DNA of 64,000 nt from Davidsoniella eucalypti (Eukaryota; Ascomycota; Sordariomycetes; Microascales; Ceratocystidaceae): positions 1 through 64,000 of the forward strand of contig RMBW01000003.1 of NCBI GenBank assembly GCA_004009845.1, read 5' to 3'. The translations under genes were made by a program, and so were the position numbers. A model generated the notes under the pieces. That model had not been told where the DNA came from, ran no database searches, and saw only the letters and a program-made list of their open reading frames with translations. Positions 46,930 through 58,687 of the stretch are shown in pieces (positions within the stretch are counted from its first letter, which is position 1; each line of letters begins with the position of its first letter).

Positions 46930-46977
46930 GTCACTGTTGAGAAGTAGGTTGTCCTTCACCTTGCATTGCATACTAGC
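46930..46977 (+). repeat. Second dispersed repeat, copy 2
   Basis: This 48-bp match to 12507-12558 has the shared core GGTTGTCCTTCACCTTGCAT and ends ATACTAG in both. It lies 12 bp before the target-site duplication of A-tailed copy D. Confidence 0.75.
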
Positions 46978-46997
46978 TGTATATCGTAGGATACCGA

Positions 46998-47033
46998 GGT
47001 TTTTTTTTTTAATTCATTAATCTTATGGAGCTA
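46998..47033 (-). mobile_element. Short A-tailed retroposed fragment, copy D (8-bp TSD)
   Basis: Read on the minus strand it is TAGCTCCATAAGATTAATGA then ATT and an uninterrupted A-run of about 12, ending CC. It is flanked by GATACCGA at 46990-46997 and 47034-47041. At 36 bp it is the shortest copy, lacking the TCTTCATAGCTCTA part seen in B, C and F, as expected of 5' truncation. Confidence 0.75.
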
Positions 47034-49280
47034 GATACCGATAGCTATCAAAACGACTTGAGGGAACATGTTTTTGAATCATATAAAATCACAGGTAAAC
47101 TTACCGCCATCAAGTGCCATCGGGTTTCAAGAACGCTGTCAACAACTATCTGACAATGTCATATCTCTATCTTCGGATTTTGGAATGCGGCACGGACGAC
47201 CTACGGACTTTTATACCAACGTACTTATAAGTTTCGAGTGGTGGATTGTATTTAGGATGGTTTTAAAGCCTTTTTGATGCTTATATTTCTTCCTTCTTCC
47301 TTCTTCCTTTCACTTTTCTCTTTTTATCCTTAGGGTTCTATGTGTCTTGTTTGGATGTTAAGGGTTACGTATGCCTTCAGGTTTTGCTAAAGTTTTACCT
47401 TGGGCTCTTCCTGGTTGTCGTCTGCCATAAAACAAGGCATAGCCATCTAGTACTTTGTTTTGTCACATTCGATATAGCAGCCTTAGTAGCCGGCTTGCTC
47501 AATAGCTGACGACGCCTCTCCGTTGCGAGTCCATGTAAGTCGTTTCTGGTTGGCCTGCGGTCTTGGCAACTTATTGATTTGATGCTGGGGTCGTTGTCTG
47601 GGGTACTGGAACAAGAGAAACAAACAAATACAGGACGAGAAGACAGTCAGTCTAGCTGTACAATATCTAGTGAGTGAATAGTAGTGAACTGGCCTGAAAC
47701 CCCACCTAGATCTGCGGATGTGCTCACATCAAACTTGCAAGGCGCCTTTCTGTTGTCACGCTCTCCTCCATATTATCCGGAACGCGTGTCGATCACTTAC
47801 GGTTATCGGTGACCTCGAAGACTAGCCTCATTTTCTGCCCTTCTTATTGTTACAGAGAGGGAATAGAGGTGATAGACATAAAAGTCACAGACATACCAGA
47901 CGACAAGCCGGGCAATAGAATAGGCCGCCGGTGCTACGCTGAGTCTAGTCAGTCGTGATGGCGTGGATGAAACAGAAGCTTACGCGGTTCTTTTGCGTTT
48001 TGCGCTCACTTTACTAGCCGGCTCGACATGACTTTTCTTCCGTTATAGCTCTTAATGGGTTGAACTATCTTAAGAAAGATGGCCTATTGCTTGGACTGAC
48101 TTTGGAACAAAACTGGCATACAAAATATACATCTAGTCAGCTGTTATAATATACCCTTGTATGTATGGGCTATGAAACGGAACATGGAGTCGTCGACGAC
48201 TAAAACCAGATATCGTGAACAAGAAGCTGTACAGCTGAAGACTACTGAACTATGATGATATGATCACAAATCTCTTAAGTCACTATTTATGGTTCGGAAG
48301 GTGGATTTACTTTTCACTGGACGCTCCGCTAGTAGACCGAAAGATATTGAAATCAAAATACATAGTCAAATAGCCAAACTCCGAAGACTGACATTATTCC
48401 ATCTCCTGTATCAAATACACATCGCCTAACATTCCCGCCTGCCAGTCCAAGATTTCTCCCGAGATAGAGGATGTGAAGAGGCCAATCAGGTCGTAGAAGT
48501 GCAGCAAATATTGACTACGGAGAGTTTTGAAGTCCAGGGTTGGGGTGCGATGTTTGAGACTAGGTAAAGTCGTGGTTTAAGCTTTTTAGGAGCGAGAGAG
48601 TTGGCTTTGTTTGAGGATTTAGATAGCTAATAGGCAATGTACAGGAGAGGAATAAACCTTGAGAGAAAGATCGCTGTATATACTCTCTCCCCCATAGATG
48701 GAGGAGGCTCTGAAGCTTAGGCCTCACTGATACACAAAAGGTTGGTGTCAGTTGAATCGATAGACGCACCTGCTGATCCGGGCGCCGATCACAGTGACTT
48801 GCACAGAAAGCTTGATGATCTTTCTGGATCCCCTACAAAGGCGTCTTCAAGGTAGATTTAGATAGATGTACTTTATGTACTTCCAACTTGAACACGTGTA
48901 GCTATTTATAGCGGCGGAAGCCGTGAAGAGCGATCGTGTTTCAAAAGTAAAGTGTAGAATACAAATACAAACCCAAGGCCATGAACGCTCTTCTAAATGT
49001 AAATGAAAGGCCAAATGCCAAGACAAAGACGGCTAGTGGGTTGGAAAATAAAGAAGGCCTGTGTTCAAGGCTGCAGAAACATAGTGGCAAACAAAGGCAA
49101 TTCGTCTATTCTTGCTTGTTCACTACGGAAAAAAACAAAGTAAGAAAACACAATATTGTCACAACCAAGGAAAGGGAAAAGAACGCAAAGCAAAAGAAAC
49201 TTGAAGCCGCTAGGAAAAAAAAGAGTAAACACTGGGAAATGTACAAGTCAGCTAAAGCCACAACATTTAGCTGAGATAAC

Positions 49281-49314
49281 TCTATAGCTCCATGATATTA
49301 ATGAATTAAAAAAA
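49281..49314 (+). mobile_element. Short A-tailed retroposed fragment, copy E
   Basis: It reads TCTATAGCTCCATGATATTA then ATGAATTAAAAAAA. It is truncated relative to B, C and F. No convincing target-site duplication is seen (at best AACT on both sides). Confidence 0.55.
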
Positions 49315-51782
49315 CTGGCTTGTTTATTTCACAAAGAAAGAAGAGCCCTGATAGGCAGAATCATGATATACAACTATTACAAATCTACTGCTGGAATAAA
49401 GACTGACTAAAGTGGCTGTAGAAATTGCAGAAATCTAGAACAACTCATTTGGGAAGGCGTCAAAACCAACGACAACTGAGAGCCAATGAATAGTAAAAGA
49501 AAACACGGTATTGACCAATCAGAAGACAATGTTATTTACCTTGTGAAACATTAAGAAATATACGGTACTATTAAGTTTAGATTGTACGGTTGTCTCTTAG
49601 GGAGAAGACCTAGGCAAAGCTGGCTTGACTGAATAATCAGTGCTGCAAAAGAAGAGAAGACAGAACACTTTACTATGGAAATCTTTGATTCCAGAGGAAT
49701 ATGCCGGTCGAATGTGAAACACAGAGTTCCCGTAACCGAACGCTTGGGCTGCTTTTATGTCATTTTATCCTTTTTTACTCCTCTTGTCTATGTTCTTCTA
49801 ATCTTTGTTCCTCACTATCTTGGTAGACAAGGCCGGCGCTACAGAAAAAGAAAGCCTAGAAGAAACTCACGAGGGCTTCTGAGACAGGACCAGACGACTT
49901 GAACCTTGGTACGGCTTTGGAAAAAACTTGATAGTGGCTGCTATTGTGTATAAATATATCTGTAGTTAGTTCTAGATTCGATCTTGTGTTTTGAACATGG
50001 ATTCTTTCTAGGCCTGATTTACGCTGTGTGCTTAGCTGCTTCACGTTAAACTCCGACCCAGATAATCGCTCGATACAGAGATACGAGGAACTCAGTACGG
50101 TTATAAGGTCAGACGGCGCACAGAACTGGTAGCCGGCGAGTCCTTCAAGAGCACGAGGGTATCATACATAGTTATAGATTGAGCTGTACAAGGGGTGAAG
50201 TCTTCTTGCACTAGCCTTATTTCTTTTTTTCTTCTTTCTATCTTCTGAGCTATTTATGAAGACTAGATCGCCACTCTGAGACGTAAGCTAAGCATATATT
50301 TCTTTTGGTAGGCTATTAAAGCCGCATCATGAAGTCCGGCGATCTTGATGATCACTAGAAGAAAAGAACAGTATCATTGAAGCTTGAATTTAGTCGTGTG
50401 TTGAGTCAAGATTATAGCAGATATTCGATATAGTAAACAGTAGAGCACCTACCTACCGATCATGCCATCTAAAGGAAAAACTAAATTTTACCGGCATAGG
50501 GCGGCCTCTGTTCCTGCAGAAAGCAAGCAAGCAAAAAAAAAAAAAAAAAGGAAGCAAGTCAAGTGTGAGAGTGACGACGCTACTATAATGCCGCGTTGAC
50601 TACGCTATAGCCCTCTTCCTCTCTGTTTTTTTTAGCGGGCGATCTTTAACACAGCCTATGCTCATGTTCTGTTATAGGGGGCGCATTCTGCCTGTTTTTT
50701 TCGGCTGGGTTACAGCGTGTTGATGGTGTCCCATTACATATACCCCCCCCCTGGCTATCGACTATCACCAAACCCCTGTAGGCTCCCTTTTGGCAGTGCT
50801 TTCTTTAGTCTAAACTGGAAGAAGGACTGATAATAACTATAGCAAGTGAAGTTTGCCATGCCTTAGCTTGCGCGAGTTCCTGCGTTTTGTTGATGGTTCG
50901 GTATCAAATAGAAGACGCAAACAATAGCAATATCTTTAGATGTGAAGATATATAGCCAGAGCATTGCCCGGATGGCTTTGCTAAAACTTTAGAAAGAAAG
51001 GAAACTGAGCTTCCTTGGTTGTTCAGCAACTTGCTCTTTTTTTTCTATTTCTCTTCACACTTTGTATTATTATCACCATCACGATCCTCGCTTTTCTGAT
51101 ATCCCGGGCTTTTTTCTTATTTTTCTTGTTTTTTCTTCATTCTCTTCTTTTAGTGGCCAGCTAGGAGATTTCAACTGATACAAACGAGACAGCTGCAAGT
51201 GGAACTAACTTGCCTTTGCCTGTGTTCTTTTCTCTATCTTACTACATTGTCCCCATAGGTCCTTGCCTGGCTTATTGCGAGGAGCTCGGCACAGACGCCT
51301 TGAGTATACCGTGCTTTTTTATTTCTTCTTTCGGTTGTAACGTCTTTGCCGTTGCTTGATATATCTTCCTGTTCTTCTTTCGTCCTCCTCTTCTTCTTCT
51401 CTTTTTTTCTTCTTTTCTTTTCTTTCCCCAGCTGCCTTGCAATACGTCTGCTCGATCTATCTCGACATCCGAAGTTGTTGCTTTTCTTTGGCTCCCGGCG
51501 GGCTCTTTTGTGGTAGCCGGACTACATTCTTTTATCATTCTATTTTTTGCCCGGATACCCTTTTATGTCAGGTCTCTTTTTGACTTGCGTTCGTTCCGTA
51601 CCATCACGGCTGTAATTCTTAGTCTTTTTTATCTTATTTTTCTGTGTATCGTCTGTAGCATATAACGAATATTATATACTGCCAACTACCTACCACCTTC
51701 ATTTTCACAACGTCTTCTTCTTGTCCTCCGGTTAGAGCCTTCGAAACCAGCCAACTCGCAACTACCTTCTTGATCTACAGCC

Positions 51783-53592
51783 ATGAGATTCTCGTTCCTG
51801 CCCCGTGACCGCCTTGCCCAGCGCTGGCCGCAGGCCCAGGCCGAGCCCACCGGCACTCCGGCCTCTTCTGCCACCTTCGCCACTTACACGCCATCCGGCA
51901 CCATTCCTGCCCAGACTGCCTTCCCCTCTGGCACTGGAATCCCCAGCTACGACGATGACGACGAGCTGAGCGACTGGGACTCGGAGCCCGAGGATGACGA
52001 GCTGGAGTGGGACCAGGCCCTGGATGAGCCGCACCCAGACGAGCTTAACTGCCAGAAGAACGGCCCGACGCCGTCGCCGATCTTGACCACTCTGCCGGCG
52101 CCTACCCCAACCTCGACCTCCTTCAGCTCTACTCTTACCCAGATCGTCTCAACTTCGACTGTCACTCAGCCTGTTCCAGCGCCGCCTTCGACTAGCACTG
52201 CCGTGACTACTTCCACTATTGCACCGCTACCTGTGGCTCCCACTACATCGACTACGACGTCTTGTAGCAGCACTACTACTCCCGTGCCAGTCATTGCTAC
52301 CACGCCTTCCTCTCCCCCTTCTGCTCTGCCGACCACCACTTCCATCATCTCTTCGTTGAGCTCGTCTTCCTCTAGTGTTTTCTCAACAACCTCTGCTGCC
52401 ACTATCCCCTCCAGCAGCACGCTAGCTACCGCTACTCTCAAAACCACCACCTCTTCGACTCCTCTAAGTGACTCCATCTTCACCTCTGTCACTTCCTCGT
52501 CCGCTGGCTATGCCACCGGCACAGGAGCTGCCGGTGATGTCTTCGCCACTGCCGTTACAACGAGCCTGGCTACCCTTCTTCCCAGTAGTACTTCAGCCGC
52601 TTCTGACTCGGGTAACTCTTCGTCCGGTTCGCGTACTACTGCCGCCGGCATTGCTGTTGGTGCCACTGGTAAGTCTGACTCTATCCCCTTTGATACTGTA
52701 CGATGGCATGATGCTAACACTGTTCCCCACAGCCGGCGTTGTCTTTGCTGCTTCGGCTGCCTTCATCATTGCCCGCATGCGCATACGCCGCAACCAGGTT
52801 CCGACTGCCAGTGACATGGTCGAGACTGGCCGTGCCGGTCCTCCTCCCAGCTCAAACCCGGGCCCGCCCCCGTCGCCCACTCCATTCTCGGTTCCTCGCC
52901 GTGCTATGACCCATTCTGAGCTGCTCGATAACGTTATTACTGCCGTGTACGAGGCCGAGGCTGAGACAGCTGGTGCCGGTTATGGTGCTGCCGCTGCCTA
53001 TCAACCCCAGCCTAAGATGGAGTCACTGCAGCTGCCTCCCGGTATCGTTGCCCATGATGGCCGCATGACCGTCTTTCCCTACTACGGCGAAAATGCTACC
53101 ATCTCTGCCGCTGTTCCTGCTGCCGCCGCTCCATATGGATATGACGATGTGGCGTCGTTCCCCATCCCGCCTGCTAACACGGGCCTTGCACCTCCGCGCC
53201 TAATTGCCGATCCTTATGGCGGAAACGGCGCCCCTGACGCTACCGACCGCAACACTGTCATGATGTGGATGGGTGGCTTGAACTCGCCGTTGCCCAATGC
53301 CGGTGCTTCTCCCATGACTCCCCTGCCATTGACCCCTAGCACTGTTGCTCCTGTGTTGCCTCGTATAGCAGAGCCTCAGATGTACGGTGGCGACTTCCCC
53401 GCCGGTCTCGACTACGACATCCGCATCCCTTCTATATATGCTGATGGTATTTCTGCCTCTACCCATAATAGCTCTGTGTATCCCGCCGATCCCACTAGTG
53501 TGCGCCCTGAGAGCCCGTGGGACTGGAACAACAGCTCTGCTCAGCCGACGGGCCAGACGCATCTGCAGCCTCCTCCTAGTGGCTACATGTAG
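51783..53592 (+). CDS. Ser/Thr-rich single-pass membrane protein
   Basis: There are two exons, 51783-52668 and 52733-53592, giving 581 aa. The intron interrupts the membrane helix, and splicing yields TAAGIAVGATAGVVFAASAA followed by FIIARMRIRRN (about residues 284-312). Residues 30-285 are Ser/Thr/Pro-rich and likely heavily O-mannosylated, with an acidic patch (DDDDELSDWDSEPEDDELEW, about 57-76). The cytosolic half (312-581) is Pro/Ala-rich with no recognised domain. The layout resembles Mid2/Wsc-type wall-stress sensors or Axl2-like proteins. The odd point is the N-terminus (MRFSFLPRDRLAQRWPQAQA), which is not a good signal peptide, so either an upstream exon is missing or export uses the helix as a signal anchor. 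No WSC cysteine domain is present. Confidence 0.75.
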
Positions 53593-54133
53593 ATAGGCCA
53601 ACATGCCAATCTATAATAATCGGGGATATCAAGGCGTGTAACATTATCTAGAGTTTGTGAATTAGTTATTAGTTGTCGAGATAGTAATGGCAGTGGTTGG
53701 TGTGGTGATGGTGACTGGATTATTGACGGTGATATAGATAAAAGCGTTTCTCTCCCGAGATTTTGCTCTTCGATATCCCCGTTGTTGGTTTCTCTTCTCT
53801 TCGTTGTCTACTATATTGTTAGACCCCTTCTTCTAAATTTCTTTTGTCTCTTGTATATTAATAAACAACTTGTCTATTGACATAGCATAACATACCTATT
53901 TTTCATTGTTCACCTCGATATCTTGTGCTTGATTTGATGATAATGATGGTGACATGAGATGATAACTGTTCAATTATAAAAGGCAAAACAACGGCATGGC
54001 AAGGTGAGATGTATAACATTTTCAACTTTCGTATATGACAAAAAATCAGAACGCAAAACTAAGTGATATCATAGAAACAAAAACCAAAAAAACAAAGCAT
54101 TACTACGGCGTATATATGGACACGAAAACCTTT
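53593..54133. other. Convergent 3' spacer
   Basis: The stretch holds the 3' regions of the Ser/Thr-rich protein gene (AATAAAC near 53870 is a possible polyadenylation signal) and of the DHA1 transporter gene. No gene is seen. Confidence 0.6.
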
Positions 54134-55791
54134 TCAGAGGTCAAACTCGGGGTTTACCCAGCTAGGCTCGCCGCATCTCTTGCGTAGCGCAGCGCCGTAC
54201 CTGTGAATCAGAGGGAAGGCGATAGCCGATCCAACAATGGTGATGATGCCCTGAGCGCCAAATGTCCACGTGTATCCGGCACTGTCAATCCATGGAACAA
54301 TGTAAAAAGGATTAGCAAACGCCGAGAAGTTTAGCAAGACCGAGTAGAACGTGACAATAGACATAGCTTGCTGTGGGTAGCAGTCGACGACGTATGCCGA
54401 GACAGCAGCATTGCCAATCTGGATGCCGCCGCCGAACAGAGCTAGCGCCACCTGGCCAACCATGAAGTGGTAGTTCTTGTCGATGCTGATACCCCAAACA
54501 ATCAGGCCAACGCCGGTGAGAATAGCACCGGGGTACATGAGCCATAGACGGTCTTCCGGAGACTTGGCACCGCCAGGACGACCCTGGGCGCGCTTCAGAA
54601 CGATCCAGTCACTGAGGCGGCCACTGAGGAAGAGCTCGGCAATCAAAGTGCCAACGATAAGACCGATAAACAACAGGCCCTGGGCTTGCGTGCTGTACTG
54701 GGCGTAGGCAGACGGCATCATAGCGATGACACTGATGATCCACCAGTACCAGATAAAGCAGAAAGCGCAAACGCTCAGCGAGACGGCAAGGAACTTCCAC
54801 ATCAGTACAAAGCGCACCAACGTGTCGTAGATGTGAGGCAGACGTAGGCCGGGAACTGGCTTGACATTGATGAATGGTAGTTGCTTAGTCCGAGGTACCG
54901 AAATAACATCTTCGGTACTGGGCGAGACACTGGTTTTCTTCTCATCATCTGCCGATGTGATAGCGGCAGCGCGGGCTTCGGCCTGGTGCATGTGAGAGCG
55001 GGGGTACAAAGTCTCGGGGAGGAAGAAGATCTCGACGACCAGAATCGTGCCCATGAAGATAGCGGCTAGCCACATGATCCAGTCGAAGCTGACAAGTTGG
55101 ATGAAGCCACCAAACAGAGGGCCAAAGTATGGGCCCATATCGATGGCCAGAACCCAGAGACCAATCTTGGCGCCACGCTCGTGTTCGAAGAAGATATCGT
55201 TGATGATAGAAAGACCAACCGTCGCAGCGGGAGAAACGCCAAAGCCTTGGAAGAAGCGTGCGCACATATAGCCACTGAAAGTAGGTGCCTTGACGCAAGC
55301 AATAGTTGCTGCCAGCGAGATCAGAGTGCCGGCAATGAAGATGATACGACGACCAATGATATCAGCGGGGGTACTCCATATCAAAGGACCAATAGCCAGA
55401 CCCAGAGATGGGACGGCAACAGTCCAGTTGGTTTGATCGAGGCCGATGTTAAACTTGCTCATGATGCTAGGATACGAGGGGACTGTGGTTGTTGTGATAT
55501 AAGTAAACATGAAGTATCTACGAGAGGTTGTTAGCTTTCAAAGCAAGATGGAGAGGATGTTCAGGAAACGCACAGTGCCATGACAATAGCTAGTATGCAG
55601 TGTTTTTGAAACGACGACCAGTTCAATGGGTCCAGAGCATCATCGCTAGGTTGAGGCTGAAGAGGGAACCCATTATTGTCAAGCTTCAGCACCGACGATA
55701 CTGGGGTCTCTGGGGCAGTTTCGATATCGTTAGAAAGAACGGCCGCGGTGGGACTCATGGACTCTGACTTCTTCTCGTCGAGTGAGGCCAT
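54134..55791 (-). CDS. MFS transporter, DHA1-like drug:H+ antiporter family
   Basis: There are two exons, 55574-55791 and 54134-55517, giving 533 aa. About 65 cytosolic residues are followed by 12 hydrophobic helices. Before helix 1 is DPLNWSSFQKHCILAIVMAL, the DP-NW start typical of fungal DHA1 drug exporters. Motif A, GPLIWSTPADIIGRRIIF, is at about residues 116-133. ARFFQGFGVSPAATVGLSII (helix 4) and the long central loop with SHMHQAEARAA and ISVPRTKQLPF fit the family. The start at MASLDEKKSESMS is the only in-frame ATG with a splice-compatible exon. The likely role is proton-coupled efflux at the plasma membrane, but the substrate is unknown. No biosynthetic cluster is nearby. Confidence 0.92.
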
Positions 55792-57884
55792 TGTGTTGTA
55801 GGGTGCTGTGTAAGAGGGCGAAGGGGGAATGATGAGATGAAAAGTGACGAAGCCGTCAAGGCCGTATGTCGTGATGATAGCAAGTATACTACTCTGGGCG
55901 GAGCAGCCGTAGCTAGAGGTATCAAATGAAGTGATGACAAGGTAAGAGTCGATGTACCAGCAATGCGAGGCAGTACTTGTATGGCACGTTCACGTCTCGG
56001 TGTAAGTAGCACGGAGCAGGCCCACGACCTCGATAAATACAAGTAAGTGTGCGGTGAAAGCAGAGAAGCCGACATCTCAGAAGCCAAGAAATGAAGGAGG
56101 GCGTCCATGTGTATATAAAGAACAGACAGAAAGTAAGTAAGTGAGCCGTGCTTGCCTGTCACCGGCTTTCGAGTACGAGTACCAAGTAAGCGACGAACGT
56201 ATAGCACAGCTTGAATCCCACGTTGTCTACGGCCCCTTGGCCAACCTAGTGCTGGTATCGACCGGCTGTCATAGCAGCATATGCAGCGTTGTAATGGAGG
56301 GAAACGCTGATCAAAGCCGTGTTCAATTTCTACTGCCCAAAGCCTGTTTTCTAGGATTGTCTTCCTAGTCTGATCGGCCCCTTGTTGTCCCTATTAGCGG
56401 GCCAACTAGTTGCTAGGACTGGGTAGAAGACAGCACCACTAGTTTGGGAGAAAGAGACCAGAAAGAAGACCAGGAGAGAGAGAGGGAGAGATAGCCAATT
56501 CTACGCTGGTTAATGTCAAGTAGTAATAACTATGTATTTACAGCTGATAGCGTTAGATAGCGGCCCAGTATCAATCTCATTCCTGCCGATCAGAGTTGTC
56601 TGTCTGTCTGTCTACTAATACTAATACTAATTGATAGTGGTGAGCCCTGTGCAGATGCTTATCTTGGACAGTTACAGACAGGCCTGGCACCTGCGATTGT
56701 TGGTATGAGGTCATGACGCTCGATGTACTTGTATAGGTGGTTTGACATCAGGCAAGTTACCTAAGCTATACTGTGGCTTCTTATATAAGAATGCTATCTT
56801 CATGGTACGTGCGACAAGAGATATCGACAGTTAAGCCAGCGAGAGACGACAAATTGATAAAAAAAAAAAATAAAAAAAAAAAAAACTACCGACGGCCGCA
56901 GTTCAAGTCGATCTGGCAACGCGATTCAATCCGTAGAGTTTACGCCGTCTTTTTCTTCCTTCTTTCTTATCAGCTCGCATTGAACATAGCGTTGCGTTTC
57001 ATTGCCCAAACCCTCGTAGTTGCCGGAGGAGAAGATAAGGATCCTTATCAAAAACGCTTTATACTAGGAAAAGAAAAAAAGGATGCGAGATATTTCTGCT
57101 AGTATCTTGTTTGGATGGAAAAACAATCAAATCGGGGGAATTGCGGCCGCAAGAAGCGCTCTAGGAAACTGCGTACGCAGACCGGCCAACTTGACAAGTA
57201 GCTACTTGTTTTGGTCGACCGAGTCAATGTACCCTTTTGCGCGGAGCTATACTGTGGCGTGACCTCTACTACCTAATCCTTTCTGTGCGGGCGCTTGCCT
57301 TTTTCGCAAGGTTTGGCAAGAGCTTTATCGTATTATATAAGCAGCACTTTCTGACTGATATGGATTTTCCTTTCTATCGTCACTACTAGATTACGAAAGC
57401 ACATGACGATATTGAATCGTTACTATGCCCCTGTTGTATTCTTTTCAACCCGGCAAAACTTGGAATAGCCATCGATCCAGGTGGCGATGAACTTGTGATC
57501 CCATACCGATAATCTGCACTAATTACAACGCTTTCTTAGTATTCGTCAGAACTGAAGGTGGCACTCTCGACTTACATGCTATTTTCCTGACCAGATAGAA
57601 ATAACAAGCCGAGCCCCGGTCCGGCCGGCTTCTTCCTTTGGGCTTCCAGAGCTTCTGGAGGAGCCTCTGGCGTTTTCTTTACCCAATGTGTTCGGCACAC
57701 CATCTTACCAAAATTCTCCAACAGGCGGCTGTGACGCTGTCAGTCTGTCCCGAGCGTGGGGAATAGACAAAGGCTATCCACTCTGTAATCGAGCGTCCTG
57801 TTCGCCTCCTTCCTCCTTGTCAAAGGGATGAAACTCAAAGTTGGAACTAATCCATTCAAGTTAGATTGCTATCGTAGTAGGCTT

Positions 57885-57946
57885 TTTTTATTTTATTTTA
57901 TTTTTTTATTCATTAATCATATGGAGCTATAGAGCTATGAAGATGT
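57885..57946 (-). mobile_element. Short A-tailed retroposed fragment, copy F (13-bp TSD)
   Basis: Read on the minus strand it is ACATCTTCATAGCTCTATAG then CTCCATATGATTAATGAATA and an AAAATAAAATAAAA-type tail, 62 bp in all. It is flanked by TCGTAGTAGGCTT (57872-57884) and TCGTAGCAGGCTT (57947-57959), 12 of 13 identical. The 5' end coincides with copy C, so ACATCTTC may be close to the true start of the source sequence or a preferred truncation point. Confidence 0.78.
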
Positions 57947-58403
57947 TCGTAGCAGGCTTACTAACTGTACATATCAAGTCCTGAACTAATAGTTCGTCAG
58001 ATAGTAAGCCAGATAAAATAGGCCCTAGGCATGGTTTTCTCTTGCGGCTTCATTCCGATATAGCCTTTCCCGGCATAGAGCATCCAAGAATTTCCGACTT
58101 GTTAAACCTGCCAGCATGTCACTCTTTTTCTTTATGTTACTCGCTCGCCGTCGGCCTCTGAGGTTAAGGACAAGCCTCACGATCCCTCTGCCGATGGCAT
58201 CTACCCCAGGTTTCGCAAACTTGTCCCGTGAGCTTGACCATGGGAAGGCGCTATTGCTTCTAAAAAAGGCCATGAGCCCGCCTCGGATATTCATGATTGG
58301 AGATAACATTACATTCAGTCCTATATTGTCGTGTTGTCCGCTATCCGCCGGATACTGGAATAGATACTTGCCGGTCCGCACCTGGACTCTTTTGACCTCA
58401 CTT

Positions 58404-58687
58404 AGATAGATAAAGGGAACCTTTAATTTACAGGCCTTTCTTCTTATTCTACAGGCTCTAGCAGGGGTGTTCAAAATACACTTAGGACTTCAAAGTACAA
58501 TGTACCATACTAAGGCTGCCAGCTGGCATACATATCATCATAGTTTGTATATGTGCATCATCGTTGATGAAATAAAGTTTCATATATACATTCATAGTAA
58601 TAATGTAAGAACCACAGCCAAATGTTGTACAGCCTGTAGAATAAGAAGAACGGCCTGTAAATTAAACGCTCCCTAGATAAAATAGGC
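58404..58687. repeat. Inverted-repeat structure (MITE-like)
   Basis: Two arms of about 50 bp (58404-58457 and 58629-58681) are imperfect inverted copies. Shared blocks are TTTAATTTACAGGCC and TTCTTCTTATTCTACAGGCT, with about 170 bp between them. A 13-bp direct repeat AGATAAAATAGGC occurs at 58011-58023 and 58675-58687, the second adjoining the right arm. This could be a decayed miniature inverted-repeat element or a chance inverted duplication. No transposase is seen. Confidence 0.6.

Larger units (their letters stand above)
46338..51782. other. 5.4-kb gene-poor region
   Basis: I can support no gene. It contains a second-repeat copy (46930-46977), two A-tailed insertions (46998-47033, 49281-49314), homopolymer runs (A-run near 50534, C-run near 50744) and, from about 51000, a strongly pyrimidine-rich promoter/leader for the gene at 51783. 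A lysine-rich frame at 48981-49274 is AT-driven and doubtful. Confidence 0.6.

Noticed and set aside
48981..49274. Lysine-rich 97-codon frame
   Set aside because: Lys, Asn and Thr content follows from A-rich DNA. There is no coding bias or conserved pattern.
58025..58474. 149-codon minus-strand frame
   Set aside because: It overlaps one arm of the inverted repeat, and the repeated peptide ACRIRRxACKL is simply the arm translated in both directions. Not a gene.
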